From NCBI GenBank assembly GCA_018524345.1, contig JADQAZ010000001.1:434001-498000 (forward strand): a DNA stretch of 64,000 bases. Reading direction: 5' to 3'. This stretch comes from Harenicola maris (GTDB taxonomy: Bacteria > Pseudomonadota > Alphaproteobacteria > Rhodobacterales > Rhodobacteraceae). Positions 1-7,836 of this stretch are shown here, one piece after another. Every line of letters begins with the position of its first letter. Positions within the stretch are counted from its first letter, which is position 1. The notes below the pieces were generated by a model, which saw only the letters and a list, made by a program, of their open reading frames with translations, was not told the DNA's origin and made no database searches. Made by a program: the position numbers and the translations under genes.

Positions 1-2
1 TG

Positions 3-131
3 AACCTGTATCGCAACCCCGCCCGCAAGGGGCAGGCCTATGATGATCTGGTGGCCTTTCTGACCGAGGCCTATGCCGAGTTTACCCAGCCATTGTCACA
101 ACGACCTTCCCGGTTGAGCGCCGTGATCTAA
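3..131 (+). CDS. 3' end of an unidentified gene (partial)
   Basis: An open frame enters from the left edge and stops at TAA 129-131, giving 42 residues that begin NLYRNPARKGQAYDD and continue LVAFLTEAYAEF. The amphipathic Leu/Ala/Glu-rich stretch looks like a real protein C-terminus, but I do not recognise the family. Its last 50 bases overlap, tail to tail, the end of the quinone oxidoreductase gene, so the true product may be shorter or this frame may be chance. Only upstream sequence would settle it. Confidence 0.35.
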   Translation, partial: NLYRNPARKGQAYDDLVAFLTEAYAEFTQPLSQRPSRLSAVI

Positions 132-1047
132 GGAGATCCAGCCCCTCTGCCGCGTTCTCGAGGGGGATGTGGTGGCTGATATGGGGGTGGATTTCGCCCG
201 CCTCATACATGGAAAGCAGTTCCGTCAGGGAGCGGGTCAGGGGGGCAGCGTCAAAGGCGAGGTAGCCGCCCCAGTAGTAGCCGATGACGCTGATGTTTTT
301 GACCAGCAGGTGATTGGCTTTGATCTGTGGCACGCCGCCGCCAGCAAAGCCGACCACGATGATGCGGGCCTGTGGTTTGGCGGCGCGGAAGCAGGCGTCG
401 AAGAGGTCGCCGCCGACCACGTCATAGGCCACGTCGATGCCGCCGAGGGCCTTGAGCTGGCCTTTGATATCCTCGCTTTCGGCGTCGATCAGGTGATGGG
501 CGCCTGCCTCCTGCGCGACTTTGAGCTTGTCTGCGCCGCGGGCGATGGCGATGACCTTGGCCCCCATTTTCGCGCCCAGTTCCACCGCCGTCAGGCCAAC
601 GCCGCCAGCGGCCCCTGTGACCACGAGGGTTTCGCCCGGTTGCAGGGCGGCGCGGTGGGTGAGGGCGAGGTGGCTGGTGCCATAGGCGACGATGAAGGCC
701 GCCGCATGGTCCATCGGCATGGCGTCCGGCATGGGCACGCAGCGGTCGGCCCCGACCACGGCCATTTCCGCCAGACCACCATAGCCCGCAAAGGCCACGA
801 CCCGTTGGCCGAGGGAGAGATGGGTCACGCCCTCGCCCAAGGCATCCACCGTGCCGGCCATTTCCATGCCGGGGGCAAAGGGCAGGGGCGGGCTTTCCTG
901 ATAGGTGCCTTTGACCATCAGAAGATCGGCAAAGTTGAGGCCGCAGGCGGCGACGCGCAGGCGGACCTCGCCCGGGGCGGGGGCGGGGGCTGTGGTCTCG
1001 ACCAATGCGGGCGGCGCGCCCAGTTCTTGCAGTTGAAATGCCTTCAT
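82..1047 (-). CDS. NADPH:quinone oxidoreductase, zinc-independent MDR family
   Basis: 321 residues, full length for the QOR branch of the medium-chain dehydrogenase/reductases. These enzymes reduce quinones or enones with NADPH in the cytoplasm. The N-terminal GroES-like half has the family CGLNFADLL segment and PGMEMAGTV. The Rossmann half carries the nucleotide-binding run GAAGGVGLTAVELG at about residues 146-159. No structural or catalytic zinc cysteines are seen, which fits QOR rather than alcohol dehydrogenase. ATG start at 1047 fits the family N-terminus (MKAFQL). The gene stands alone, divergent from the XRE regulator across a 155-bp gap. The exact substrate cannot be read from sequence. 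Confidence 0.9.
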   Translation of the reverse strand: MKAFQLQELGAPPALVETTAPAPAPGEVRLRVAACGLNFADLLMVKGTYQESPPLPFAPGMEMAGTVDALGEGVTHLSLGQRVVAFAGYGGLAEMAVVGADRCVPMPDAMPMDHAAAFIVAYGTSHLALTHRAALQPGETLVVTGAAGGVGLTAVELGAKMGAKVIAIARGADKLKVAQEAGAHHLIDAESEDIKGQLKALGGIDVAYDVVGGDLFDACFRAAKPQARIIVVGFAGGGVPQIKANHLLVKNISVIGYYWGGYLAFDAAPLTRSLTELLSMYEAGEIHPHISHHIPLENAAEGLDLLRSRRSTGKVVVTMAG

Positions 1048-1202
1048 GGCGGCTCTCCCTTGATGCTTGTCTCCTTTTGCCTCAGGGGGCGGCGGGCTGC
1101 AAACCTCCAGTTTTAACTAAATTCTGCGAAAAATCTGGCCGGAAGGGCGGAATTGAGGTAGTATACCTGTGTGGAGGGCGGATCGCGAATTGGAGAAAAC
1201 CA

Positions 1203-1592
1203 GTGAAGCATCCCGTTGATGTCTATGTTGGAAAGCGCGTTCGGCACCGGCGATGGATGCTGAATATGACGCAGGCGCAGCTGGCTGATAAGGTCGGTAT
1301 CAAGTTCCAGCAGATACAAAAGTATGAAACCGGTGCGAACCGGATCAGTGCCTCTCGGCTGTGGGACATCGGCCAGGGGATGAATGTGCCTGCGGCCTAT
1401 TTCTTTGACGGGTTCGAGGAGGAGAGCCGCGCCGAGGGCGCCGCGCCTGAGGCCAAAGCAGAGGGCGCGCCCAAGGATATTTTGACAGACCGCGAGGCGA
1501 TGCAGCTGATCCGGTCCTATTATGCGATCCCCGAGGGGCAGCGCAAACAGGTGTTTGAATTGGCCCGCGTTCTGGGTCAGACAGGCGGTTAG
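1203..1592 (+). CDS. XRE-family helix-turn-helix regulator
   Basis: 129 residues from a GTG start at 1203, chosen because GGAG lies at 1192-1195 and the protein N-terminus (MKHPVDVYVGKRVRHRR) then matches small Rhodobacteraceae HTH regulators; longer in-frame starts lack a ribosome site. An HTH_3/XRE domain spans about residues 8-65, with MTQAQLADKVGIKFQQIQKY as the recognition helix pair. The C-terminal third (TDREAMQLIRSYYAIPEGQR) is a short helical tail typical of this group. It is a cytoplasmic DNA-binding protein with unknown targets; the divergent quinone oxidoreductase gene is the nearest candidate. Confidence 0.9.
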   Translation: MKHPVDVYVGKRVRHRRWMLNMTQAQLADKVGIKFQQIQKYETGANRISASRLWDIGQGMNVPAAYFFDGFEEESRAEGAAPEAKAEGAPKDILTDREAMQLIRSYYAIPEGQRKQVFELARVLGQTGG

Positions 1593-1625
1593 GGCCATCA
1601 TGGCCCCGGTTGCAAAGGACGCCTG

Positions 1626-2423
1626 ATGATGCCCGTTTCCCCAGATGACCACGCCGCGCTGCGGGCCTGTGCCCATGCCATGGCCGATGCGGCCCGCGCG
1701 GCGATCTTGCCGCATTTCCGCACCGAGATGCAGGCCGATAACAAGGCCGGGCCGGGGGATTTTGACCCTGTGACCGTGGCCGACCGCGCCGCCGAAGCGG
1801 CGATGCGCGATGTTCTGGCCGAATTGCGGCCGATGGATGCGATTTTGGGGGAGGAATACGGGGAGAGCGCGGGGGAGAGCGGGCTGACATGGGTGCTTGA
1901 TCCGATTGACGGCACCCGAGGGTTTATCAGCGGCACGCCGACATGGGGGGTGCTGGTTTCGTTGAATGATGCGGAGGGGCCGGTGATGGGGCTGATTGAT
2001 CAGCCTTTTATTGGCGAGCGGTTCGAGGGCGCCTTTGGCCGCGCAGAGGTTGCGGGGCCGATGGGAACGCGCGCCCTGCGCACGCGGGCCGCGCGCCCCT
2101 TGGCCGAGGCGACGGTGATGACCACTTTTCCCGAGGTTGGCACGGCGCAGGAGGGCGCGGCTTTTGCCGTCGTGGCGGGGGCGGCCAATCTGGTGCGCTA
2201 CGGGATGGATTGCTATGCCTATGCGCTCTTGGCCCATGGGCAGATCGATCTGGTGATCGAGGCGCAGTTGCAGCCCTATGACATCTGTGCGCCGATTGCT
2301 TTGGTGCAGGCGGCGGGGGGCATTGTGACCGACTGGAACGGCGGGCCGGCCCATGGCGGCGGGCGGGTGATTGCGGCGGCCAACCCGCAGGTGCATGCCG
2401 AGGCCATGGCGATGCTGCCATGA
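1626..2423 (+). CDS. Inositol-monophosphatase-family phosphatase (possible histidinol-phosphatase HisN)
   Basis: 265 residues with both IMPase signatures: GEEYG near residue 75 and LDPIDGTRGF near 91 supply the Mg2+-binding Glu and Asp residues, and the C-terminal QPYDICAPIALVQAAGG is the second family motif with its metal-binding Asp. It is cytoplasmic and hydrolyses a phosphomonoester. Alphaproteobacterial relatives include the histidinol-phosphatase HisN, and his genes lie 32 kb away, but family membership alone does not fix the substrate. The start could be ATG 1626 or 1629. It overlaps the downstream deaminase by ATGA (2420-2423), so the two are translationally coupled. Confidence 0.85.
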   Translation: MMPVSPDDHAALRACAHAMADAARAAILPHFRTEMQADNKAGPGDFDPVTVADRAAEAAMRDVLAELRPMDAILGEEYGESAGESGLTWVLDPIDGTRGFISGTPTWGVLVSLNDAEGPVMGLIDQPFIGERFEGAFGRAEVAGPMGTRALRTRAARPLAEATVMTTFPEVGTAQEGAAFAVVAGAANLVRYGMDCYAYALLAHGQIDLVIEAQLQPYDICAPIALVQAAGGIVTDWNGGPAHGGGRVIAAANPQVHAEAMAMLP

Positions 2424-3760
2424 CCCACCGCCTGATCAAGGGGGCGGACCATCTGATCACGATGGACGGGGCGCGGCGCGAGTTGCTGGGCGCGGACCTG
2501 CGGATGCGCGGCGGGGTGATTGCCGAGATCGGCGCGGGGCTGGAGCCGCAGGGGGCGGAGGTGATCTCTGCCGCGGGCTGTCTGGTGACGCCGGGGTTGA
2601 TCAACACGCACCATCATCTGTTTCAGACCCTGACCCGCGCGGTGCCTGCGGGGCAGGACGCGCTTTTGTTCGGCTGGCTGCAATCGCTCTATCCCATCTG
2701 GGCGCGCATGGGTCCGGATCATATTCGGGTTTCGGCGATGCTCGGGCTTGCGGAGCTGGCGCTGTCGGGCTGTTCGCTGTCCTCGGATCATTTGTATCTG
2801 TTTCCCAACGGGTCGCGGCTGGATGACAGTATCGAGGGCGCGGCGGAGGTGGGCATTCGTCTGCATGCGACGCGGGGGGCGATGTCGATTGGCGAGAGCA
2901 AGGGGGGGCTGCCGCCAGATGCACTGGTGGAGGAAGAGGCCGCTATTTTGGAGGATTCGATCCGCCTGATTGACCGGTTTCATGACGCGGGGGCGGGGGC
3001 CATGGTGCAGGTGGGGCTGGCGCCCTGTTCGCCCTTTTCGGTCAGCCGCGAGTTGATGCGCGATGCGGCCCTTCTGGCGCGGGACAAGGGGGTACGGCTG
3101 CATACCCATCTGGCGGAGAATGAGGAGGACGTGCGCTATAGTCTGGCGCAGTTCGGCTGTCGCCCCGGGCAATATGCGGAGGATCTGGGTTGGACTGGCG
3201 ATGATGTTTGGCATGCCCATTGTGTGATGCTGGACGAGGGGGAGATTGACCTCTTTGCGCGCACGGGCACCGGCGTGGCCCATTGCCCCTGTTCCAATGC
3301 GCGGCTTGGCTCCGGCATTGCGCCGGTGCGGGCGATGCGGGATGCGGGGGTGCGGGTTGGCCTTGGCGTCGATGGCTCGGCCAGCAATGACAGCAGCAAT
3401 CTGGTGGCTGAGGCGCGTCAGGCGATGTTGATGCAGCGGGTGTCGAAGGGCGCCGATGCGATGAGCGCGCGGGAGGCTTTGGAGATTGCAACCCTTGGGG
3501 GCGCGGCGGTTCTGGGGCGTTTGCATGATCTGGGATCGTTGGAGGTCGGCAAGCGTGCCGATCTGGCGATTTGGGATATGAGTGGGATCGAGGCGGCGGG
3601 AAGCTGGGACCGCGCGGCGCTGTTGCTGGCGGGGCCTGTGGGGGTGCGGGACCTGATCGTCGAGGGGCGCGATGTGGTGCGCGGCGGGCGTTTGAGCCGG
3701 TTGGATGCGGGGGTATTGGCGGCGCAGGCCAATGATCTGGCGAGAAACCTTGCATTTTAA
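2420..3760 (+). CDS. 8-oxoguanine deaminase-like amidohydrolase
   Basis: 446 residues of the amidohydrolase superfamily (TIM barrel, one metal). The N-terminus LITMDGARRELLGADLRM and the metal site NTHHHLFQTL (about residue 60) are followed by HTHLAEN, the HCVM His, and VDGSASNDSSN with the catalytic Asp, the pattern of the 8-oxoguanine/isocytosine deaminase branch. It would convert 8-oxoguanine to urate, a purine-damage salvage step in the cytoplasm. A second purine deaminase (guanine deaminase) is encoded nearby on the other strand. Coupled by ATGA to the upstream phosphatase. A related amidohydrolase specificity (isocytosine, or a triazine-type substrate) cannot be ruled out. Confidence 0.78.
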   Translation: MTHRLIKGADHLITMDGARRELLGADLRMRGGVIAEIGAGLEPQGAEVISAAGCLVTPGLINTHHHLFQTLTRAVPAGQDALLFGWLQSLYPIWARMGPDHIRVSAMLGLAELALSGCSLSSDHLYLFPNGSRLDDSIEGAAEVGIRLHATRGAMSIGESKGGLPPDALVEEEAAILEDSIRLIDRFHDAGAGAMVQVGLAPCSPFSVSRELMRDAALLARDKGVRLHTHLAENEEDVRYSLAQFGCRPGQYAEDLGWTGDDVWHAHCVMLDEGEIDLFARTGTGVAHCPCSNARLGSGIAPVRAMRDAGVRVGLGVDGSASNDSSNLVAEARQAMLMQRVSKGADAMSAREALEIATLGGAAVLGRLHDLGSLEVGKRADLAIWDMSGIEAAGSWDRAALLLAGPVGVRDLIVEGRDVVRGGRLSRLDAGVLAAQANDLARNLAF

Positions 3761-3838
3761 GTAAATTATTGGCCTGTTTCAGCCGAATTTTCCGGGGTTG
3801 AAACCCGCTGTTAAAACCTGCGCCCGATTGTGCGGGGC

Positions 3839-4321
3839 ATGACATATTTTGCCCCTCTCCCCGCCCTCATCCTTTGTTGTATTACGGCTGTTTTCGGCTT
3901 TGCGCCGCCTGTTTCGGCAAGCGGGGTGGAACGGGATCTGGTTTGGCAGGCGTCGAACCAAGCGGGGTTTGCCGGGCTGCTGAACCGGCATCGCGCGCGC
4001 TATGGGCTCTCTGCCGTGCGGCGGTCTTATGATCTGGATGCGGCGGCGCGGGCCCATGCGGTTTATATGGTGAGCACGAAGGACCTGAGCCATCGGGGCG
4101 CGGGGGGATCGCGCCTGCCGCACCGGTTGCAGGCGCGGGGATTGCGGGCCTGTCTGGGGGGCGAGAACCTTGGCCGCGGGCAGCGCAGCGAGGGGCGGAT
4201 ATTTTCCGACTGGGTCGCCTCGCCCAGCCACAACCGCATCCTGCTTATGCAGGGGGTGACCCATTACGGTTTGGCGCGGGTGGGCGACTATTGGGCCATG
4301 GTTGTGGCGCGGCCCTGTTAG
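3839..4321 (+). CDS. Secreted CAP/SCP-domain protein
   Basis: 160 residues from ATG 3839; an upstream GTG at 3830 is possible. The first 30 residues (MTYFAPLPALILCCITAVFG...SASG) form a Sec signal peptide. The mature part is a single CAP (cysteine-rich secretory/PR-1) domain: LLNRHRARYGL, LDAAARAHAVYM, DLSHRG (metal-site His), GENL and the final NRILLMQGVTHYGLARVGDYWAMV. Single-domain bacterial CAP proteins are exported and mostly of unknown function. Its stop lies 3 bp from the stop of the convergent guanine deaminase gene. Confidence 0.85.
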   Translation: MTYFAPLPALILCCITAVFGFAPPVSASGVERDLVWQASNQAGFAGLLNRHRARYGLSAVRRSYDLDAAARAHAVYMVSTKDLSHRGAGGSRLPHRLQARGLRACLGGENLGRGQRSEGRIFSDWVASPSHNRILLMQGVTHYGLARVGDYWAMVVARPC

Positions 4322-4324
4322 GGG

Positions 4325-5677
4325 CTAGCGGGCGATGAAACCGGCGGCGGCGGGGCGGCTGTCTGGCTGTCTTTGACGCTCTGCCCCCGAGACCCAGACG
4401 CTGCGCAGGGCGCGGTCGTCGCCCATCATCATGGTGGGGAAGAGCGCGCCCCAGATGTCGCCCGCGCGCTGTGCCCTTTGTGCGATGGCGGGGGTGGAGT
4501 TGAGGTCGAGCACGATGATATCCGCGGCGGAGCCGGGGGCGAGTGTGCCGACCTGATCCTGCATCTGCAGGCTTTCGGCGGCGCCTGCGGTGGCGAGCCA
4601 GAGGAGCTCTGCCGGGTGCAGCGGGGTGCCGGCCAGTTGCGAGATGTCATAGGCGGCGGCCATGGTGCGCAGCATGGAGAAGGAGGAGCCGCCCCCTGTG
4701 TCTGTGGCCAGCCCCATGGTGATGCCCGCCTTTGCCAGACGCGCGGCCTGAAACAGGCCGGAGCCGATGAAGGCGTTGGAGGTGGGGCAATGGACGACGC
4801 TGCTGCCGCTGTCGGACAGATGGGCGATTTCGCGGTCGGTCAGGTGGATGGCATGGCCGAAGACCGCGCCGGGGCCGGTCAGCCCGTAGGTTTCATAGAC
4901 ATCGAGGTAGTCGCGCGCCTTTGGGTAGAGGTCTTTGACCCAAGCGATTTCCTCCACTTGTTCGGAGAGGTGGGTTTGCATCAAAGTGCCGGGGTTTTCG
5001 GCCCAAAGCGCCCCCATGACCTCAAGCTGTTCGGGGCTGGAGGTGGGGGCGAAGCGCGGCGTGACCGCATAGGTGGCACGGTTTTGCCCGTGCCAGCGGC
5101 GGATCAGGCGGGCGCTGTCGTCATAGGCCGATTGGGGCGTGTCTGTCAGCCAGTCCGGCGCGTTGCGGTCCATACAGGTTTTGCCCGCCACCACGGCCAT
5201 GCCGCGGGCGAGGGCGGCCTGAAACAGGGCCGTGACGCTTTCGGCGTGGACGGTGCCGTAGCTGGCGACGGTTGTGGTGCCATTGGCAAGCACGAGGTCG
5301 AGGTAGCGGCCCGCCAGCGTGATGGCATAGGCCGGATCGGCGAAGCGGCGTTCCTCGGGGAAGGTATAGTCGTTCAGCCAGTCGATCAGCCGTTTGCCCC
5401 ATGAGGCGATGATTCCGGTTTGGGCGTAATGGACATGGGCGTCGACAAAGCCGGGCAGGATCAGGCCCGCGCCGTAGTCGATGATCGGGGCCTCGGGGTA
5501 GCGGGCGGCGAGGGTTGCGGCCTCGCCAAAGGCGCCGATGAGGCCGTCCTCGATCAGCACGCCTGCGTGGCTGAGGTGGCGGGCGGCGTCTTCGGGGGGC
5601 GCACCCTCGGCGCGGGCGGCCATCGGATTGCGGGTGAATTCAAGGCTTTGGCCCAGAAGGAGGGTGCGGCGTGTCAT
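4325..5677 (-). CDS. guaD: Guanine deaminase
   Basis: 450 residues from ATG 5677 (MTRRTLLLG); the reading frame extends upstream without a better start. Amidohydrolase fold with the guanine deaminase signatures PGFVDAHVHYAQTGIIASWG (zinc HxH), the long FPEERRFADP segment, TPRFAPTSS, MQTHLSEQVEEIAW, VFGHAIHL, HCPTSNAFIGSGLF, and TDTGGGSSFSML with the catalytic Asp. It converts guanine to xanthine in the cytoplasm. Together with the nearby 8-oxoguanine deaminase it points to local purine salvage/catabolism, though transport and xanthine dehydrogenase genes are not in the window. Convergent with the CAP-protein gene. Confidence 0.93.
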   Translation of the reverse strand: MTRRTLLLGQSLEFTRNPMAARAEGAPPEDAARHLSHAGVLIEDGLIGAFGEAATLAARYPEAPIIDYGAGLILPGFVDAHVHYAQTGIIASWGKRLIDWLNDYTFPEERRFADPAYAITLAGRYLDLVLANGTTTVASYGTVHAESVTALFQAALARGMAVVAGKTCMDRNAPDWLTDTPQSAYDDSARLIRRWHGQNRATYAVTPRFAPTSSPEQLEVMGALWAENPGTLMQTHLSEQVEEIAWVKDLYPKARDYLDVYETYGLTGPGAVFGHAIHLTDREIAHLSDSGSSVVHCPTSNAFIGSGLFQAARLAKAGITMGLATDTGGGSSFSMLRTMAAAYDISQLAGTPLHPAELLWLATAGAAESLQMQDQVGTLAPGSAADIIVLDLNSTPAIAQRAQRAGDIWGALFPTMMMGDDRALRSVWVSGAERQRQPDSRPAAAGFIAR

Positions 5678-5759
5678 GGGGCGCAGAGTAGCGCCGCGCG
5701 CGCGGTGAGGCAAACCCCCAAATCGCCGCTGCCGCATGGGAAGGCAATGGGCGGATTTT

Positions 5760-5781
5760 GGATATTTGGGCCAATAAGAAG
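5760..5781 (-). repeat. Dispersed repeat, copy 1
   Basis: The minus strand reads CTTCTTATTGG-CCCAAATATCC. The same 22-23 bp element with one or two central changes occurs at 30549-30571 and 62359-62380, each time in a gap between genes. Its centre (ATTGGSCCAAAT) is nearly palindromic. Function unknown. Confidence 0.7.
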
Positions 5782-5849
5782 ACCGGCATCGTCTTGCACG
5801 CGGCGGCGGGATCGCCTAGCCATTTGGGGAAGCTACAGGGGAGCGTTCC

Positions 5850-7244
5850 ATGGCCGAGACCCAGCGTGAAGACAGCGGCGCGGAGCAGCGCGAGTCCAGC
5901 GGTTACAAGCTGGAAAAACCTATTGTTCAATCGATTATGGAATGTGTCGAGGCCCGCGATACCGAGGCTTTGGATGCGATCATCGATACGCTGCACCCTG
6001 CCGATGTGGCCGATATTCTGGAGCAGATTTCGGGGCCGGAGCGGCGCGAGTTCCTTGACCTGTATGACGGGGATATTCTGGGCGAGGTTCTGTCCGAGCT
6101 TGACGAGGGGTTGCGCGAGGAGGTGATCAACGCGCTGCAGCCGGACGATCTGACGGCGGCGGTGCGCGAGCTTGAGAGCGACGATGTTGTTGACCTTCTG
6201 GAGGATCTGGAGGAGCCGCAGCAGGAGCGGATTCTGGAGGCTTTGCCGGCCTCTGATCGGGCGGCGGTTGAGCAGGCGCTGACCTATCCGGAGTTTTCCG
6301 CGGGCCGCCTGATGCAGCCCGAGGTGGTCCGCGCGCCCGAGCATTGGCGGGTGGGCGATGCGATTGATTATATGCGCAGCGACACCGCCTATTTGCCGGA
6401 GCAGTTCTATCACGTTGTTCTGGTGGACCCGATGATGCGCCCGACGGGCTATGTCACCCTTGGAAAGCTTTTGGCCAGCCCGCGCGAGACGCCCCTGATG
6501 GAGATTGTCGAGGACAGTTTTCGCACCGTGCCGGTGGATGAGGCCGAGGGCGAGGTGGCCTATGCGTTTAACCAGTATCACCTGATTTCGATGCCGGTGG
6601 TGGACAATGGCGGGCAGTTGGTGGGGATGATCACCATTGATGACGCCATGGTGGTTTTGGACGAGGAGGCCGAGGAGGATATTTTGCGTCTTGCCGGTGT
6701 GGGCGAGAACCGGATCAGTGACCGGGTTTGGGACACGACAAAGCGGCGTTTCCCTTGGCTGGCCGTGAACCTTGTGACGGCGATTTTGGCCTCTATCGTG
6801 ATTTCGCAGTTCGAGGCGGTGATTGCGCAGGTGGTGGCGCTCGCGGTTTTGATGCCCATTGTGGCCTCTATGGGGGGGAATGCGGGGACGCAGTCCTTGA
6901 CCGTGGCGGTGCGGGCGATTGCGACCAAGGATTTGACCGGAGCGAACGTTTGGCGGGTTGTGCGGCGTGAGGTTCTGGTGGGGCTTGTGAACGGGTTGTT
7001 CTTTGCCTTGGCCATGGGGATTGTGGGGTTGATCTGGTTCGGCTCTATGCAGCTGGGGTATGTTCTGGCGATTGCCATGGTCGTGAATATGGTGGTGGCC
7101 GGATTGGCGGGGATTTTGATCCCCGTGGCTTTGGAGAAGATCGGGGTGGATCCGGCGCTTGCCTCGGGCGCCTTTGTGACGACGGTGACGGATGTGGTTG
7201 GTTTCTTTGCCTTCCTCGGGCTGGCCGCGATCATGCTGTTATGA
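5850..7244 (+). CDS. mgtE: Magnesium transporter MgtE
   Basis: 464 residues, standard for the family. The acidic N-terminal domain (LHPADVADILEQI, QPDDLTAAVRELESDDVVDLLEDL) is followed by paired CBS domains (about residues 140-260, including SMPVVDNGGQLVGMITIDDAM) that sense cytosolic Mg2+. The C-terminal five-helix pore domain contains AVLMPIVASMGGNAGTQSLTVAVRAIA, the conserved Mg2+-selective PxxxxxxGNxGxQ region. Inner membrane. ATG 5850 fits a leader of charged residues. It overlaps the next gene by ATGA at 7241-7244. Confidence 0.96.
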   Translation: MAETQREDSGAEQRESSGYKLEKPIVQSIMECVEARDTEALDAIIDTLHPADVADILEQISGPERREFLDLYDGDILGEVLSELDEGLREEVINALQPDDLTAAVRELESDDVVDLLEDLEEPQQERILEALPASDRAAVEQALTYPEFSAGRLMQPEVVRAPEHWRVGDAIDYMRSDTAYLPEQFYHVVLVDPMMRPTGYVTLGKLLASPRETPLMEIVEDSFRTVPVDEAEGEVAYAFNQYHLISMPVVDNGGQLVGMITIDDAMVVLDEEAEEDILRLAGVGENRISDRVWDTTKRRFPWLAVNLVTAILASIVISQFEAVIAQVVALAVLMPIVASMGGNAGTQSLTVAVRAIATKDLTGANVWRVVRREVLVGLVNGLFFALAMGIVGLIWFGSMQLGYVLAIAMVVNMVVAGLAGILIPVALEKIGVDPALASGAFVTTVTDVVGFFAFLGLAAIMLL

Positions 7245-7795
7245 CTTTGGCGGAGCAGAAGGCCGCGGCGCGGCAGGCGGCCTTTGTGCGGCGCGAGGCG
7301 GCTTTTGCCGCGGCGGGGCCGGGGGCGGGCGGTGGTTTGTCGTCGGTTCTGGCGGGGTATCGGGGCGTGCCCTTGGCGGGGTATCTGCCGATCCGGACGG
7401 AGATTTCGCCCCTTGCCGCCATGGCGGAGGCTGCGGCCCATGGGCCGGTGGCGGTGCCGGTGATTGTGGCCAAGGGGGCGGCGCTGGAATTTTCCCGCTG
7501 GGAGCCGGATGCGGCCCTGCGGGCGGGGCCCTTTGGCACGCGGGTGCCTGAGGTGGATGATTTCATCACGCCCGAGGTTGTGATTGTGCCACTAGTGGCA
7601 TGGACCCGGTCGGGGGAGCGGCTTGGCTATGGCGGCGGGTTTTATGACCGCACCCTTGAGGGGCTGCGCGCGAGGGGGCCTGTTCTGGCGATCGGTTTTG
7701 CCTTTGGCGCGCAGGAGGCCGAGAGCTTGCCGATGGAGCCCACGGATCAGCCGCTTGATATGATCGTGACAGAGCGGGAAATCGTGACGTTCTAG
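7241..7795 (+). CDS. 5-formyltetrahydrofolate cyclo-ligase
   Basis: 184 residues of the YgfA/MTHFS family. It uses ATP to turn 5-formyl-THF into 5,10-methenyl-THF. Visible signatures are the N-terminal basic helix (EQKAAARQAAFVRREA), PIRTEISPL, and the C-terminal GERLGYGGGFYDRTLEGL, which is the family ATP/folate motif, followed by the variable VTEREIVTF tail. Translationally coupled to mgtE. In many bacteria this gene neighbours 6S RNA, but the flanks here are too short for one. The metallophosphoesterase usually found next to it is present after an interposed hydrolase gene on the opposite strand. Confidence 0.93.
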   Translation: MTLAEQKAAARQAAFVRREAAFAAAGPGAGGGLSSVLAGYRGVPLAGYLPIRTEISPLAAMAEAAAHGPVAVPVIVAKGAALEFSRWEPDAALRAGPFGTRVPEVDDFITPEVVIVPLVAWTRSGERLGYGGGFYDRTLEGLRARGPVLAIGFAFGAQEAESLPMEPTDQPLDMIVTEREIVTF

Positions 7796-7808
7796 TCCGG
7801 GCGGTGGA

Positions 7809-7828
7809 CAAACTTTTCCAAAAGTTTG
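7809..7828. repeat. AT-rich palindrome after the cyclo-ligase gene
   Basis: CAAACTTTT-CC-AAAAGTTTG is a perfect inverted repeat of 9 bp with a 2-base centre, in the 41-bp convergent gap between two stop codons. It may act as a weak bidirectional terminator. A similar palindrome lies inside the flavoprotein gene at 63149-63169. Confidence 0.6.
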
Positions 7829-7836
7829 GGCGCCCG

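Noticed and set aside
169..1116. Long open frame antisense to the quinone oxidoreductase
   Set aside because: Typical of high-GC shadow frames; low-complexity Gly/Ala/His-rich translation, no ribosome site, and the other strand has clear family motifs. The same holds for long antisense frames at 44320-46257 (pyc), 49235-50599 (uvrD) and 57271-58941 (murE/murF).
1626..2423. Firm assignment of the IMPase-family gene as hisN
   Set aside because: HisB here lacks a phosphatase domain, so a separate histidinol-phosphatase is needed, but this gene is 30 kb from the his genes and coupled to a purine deaminase; substrate left open.
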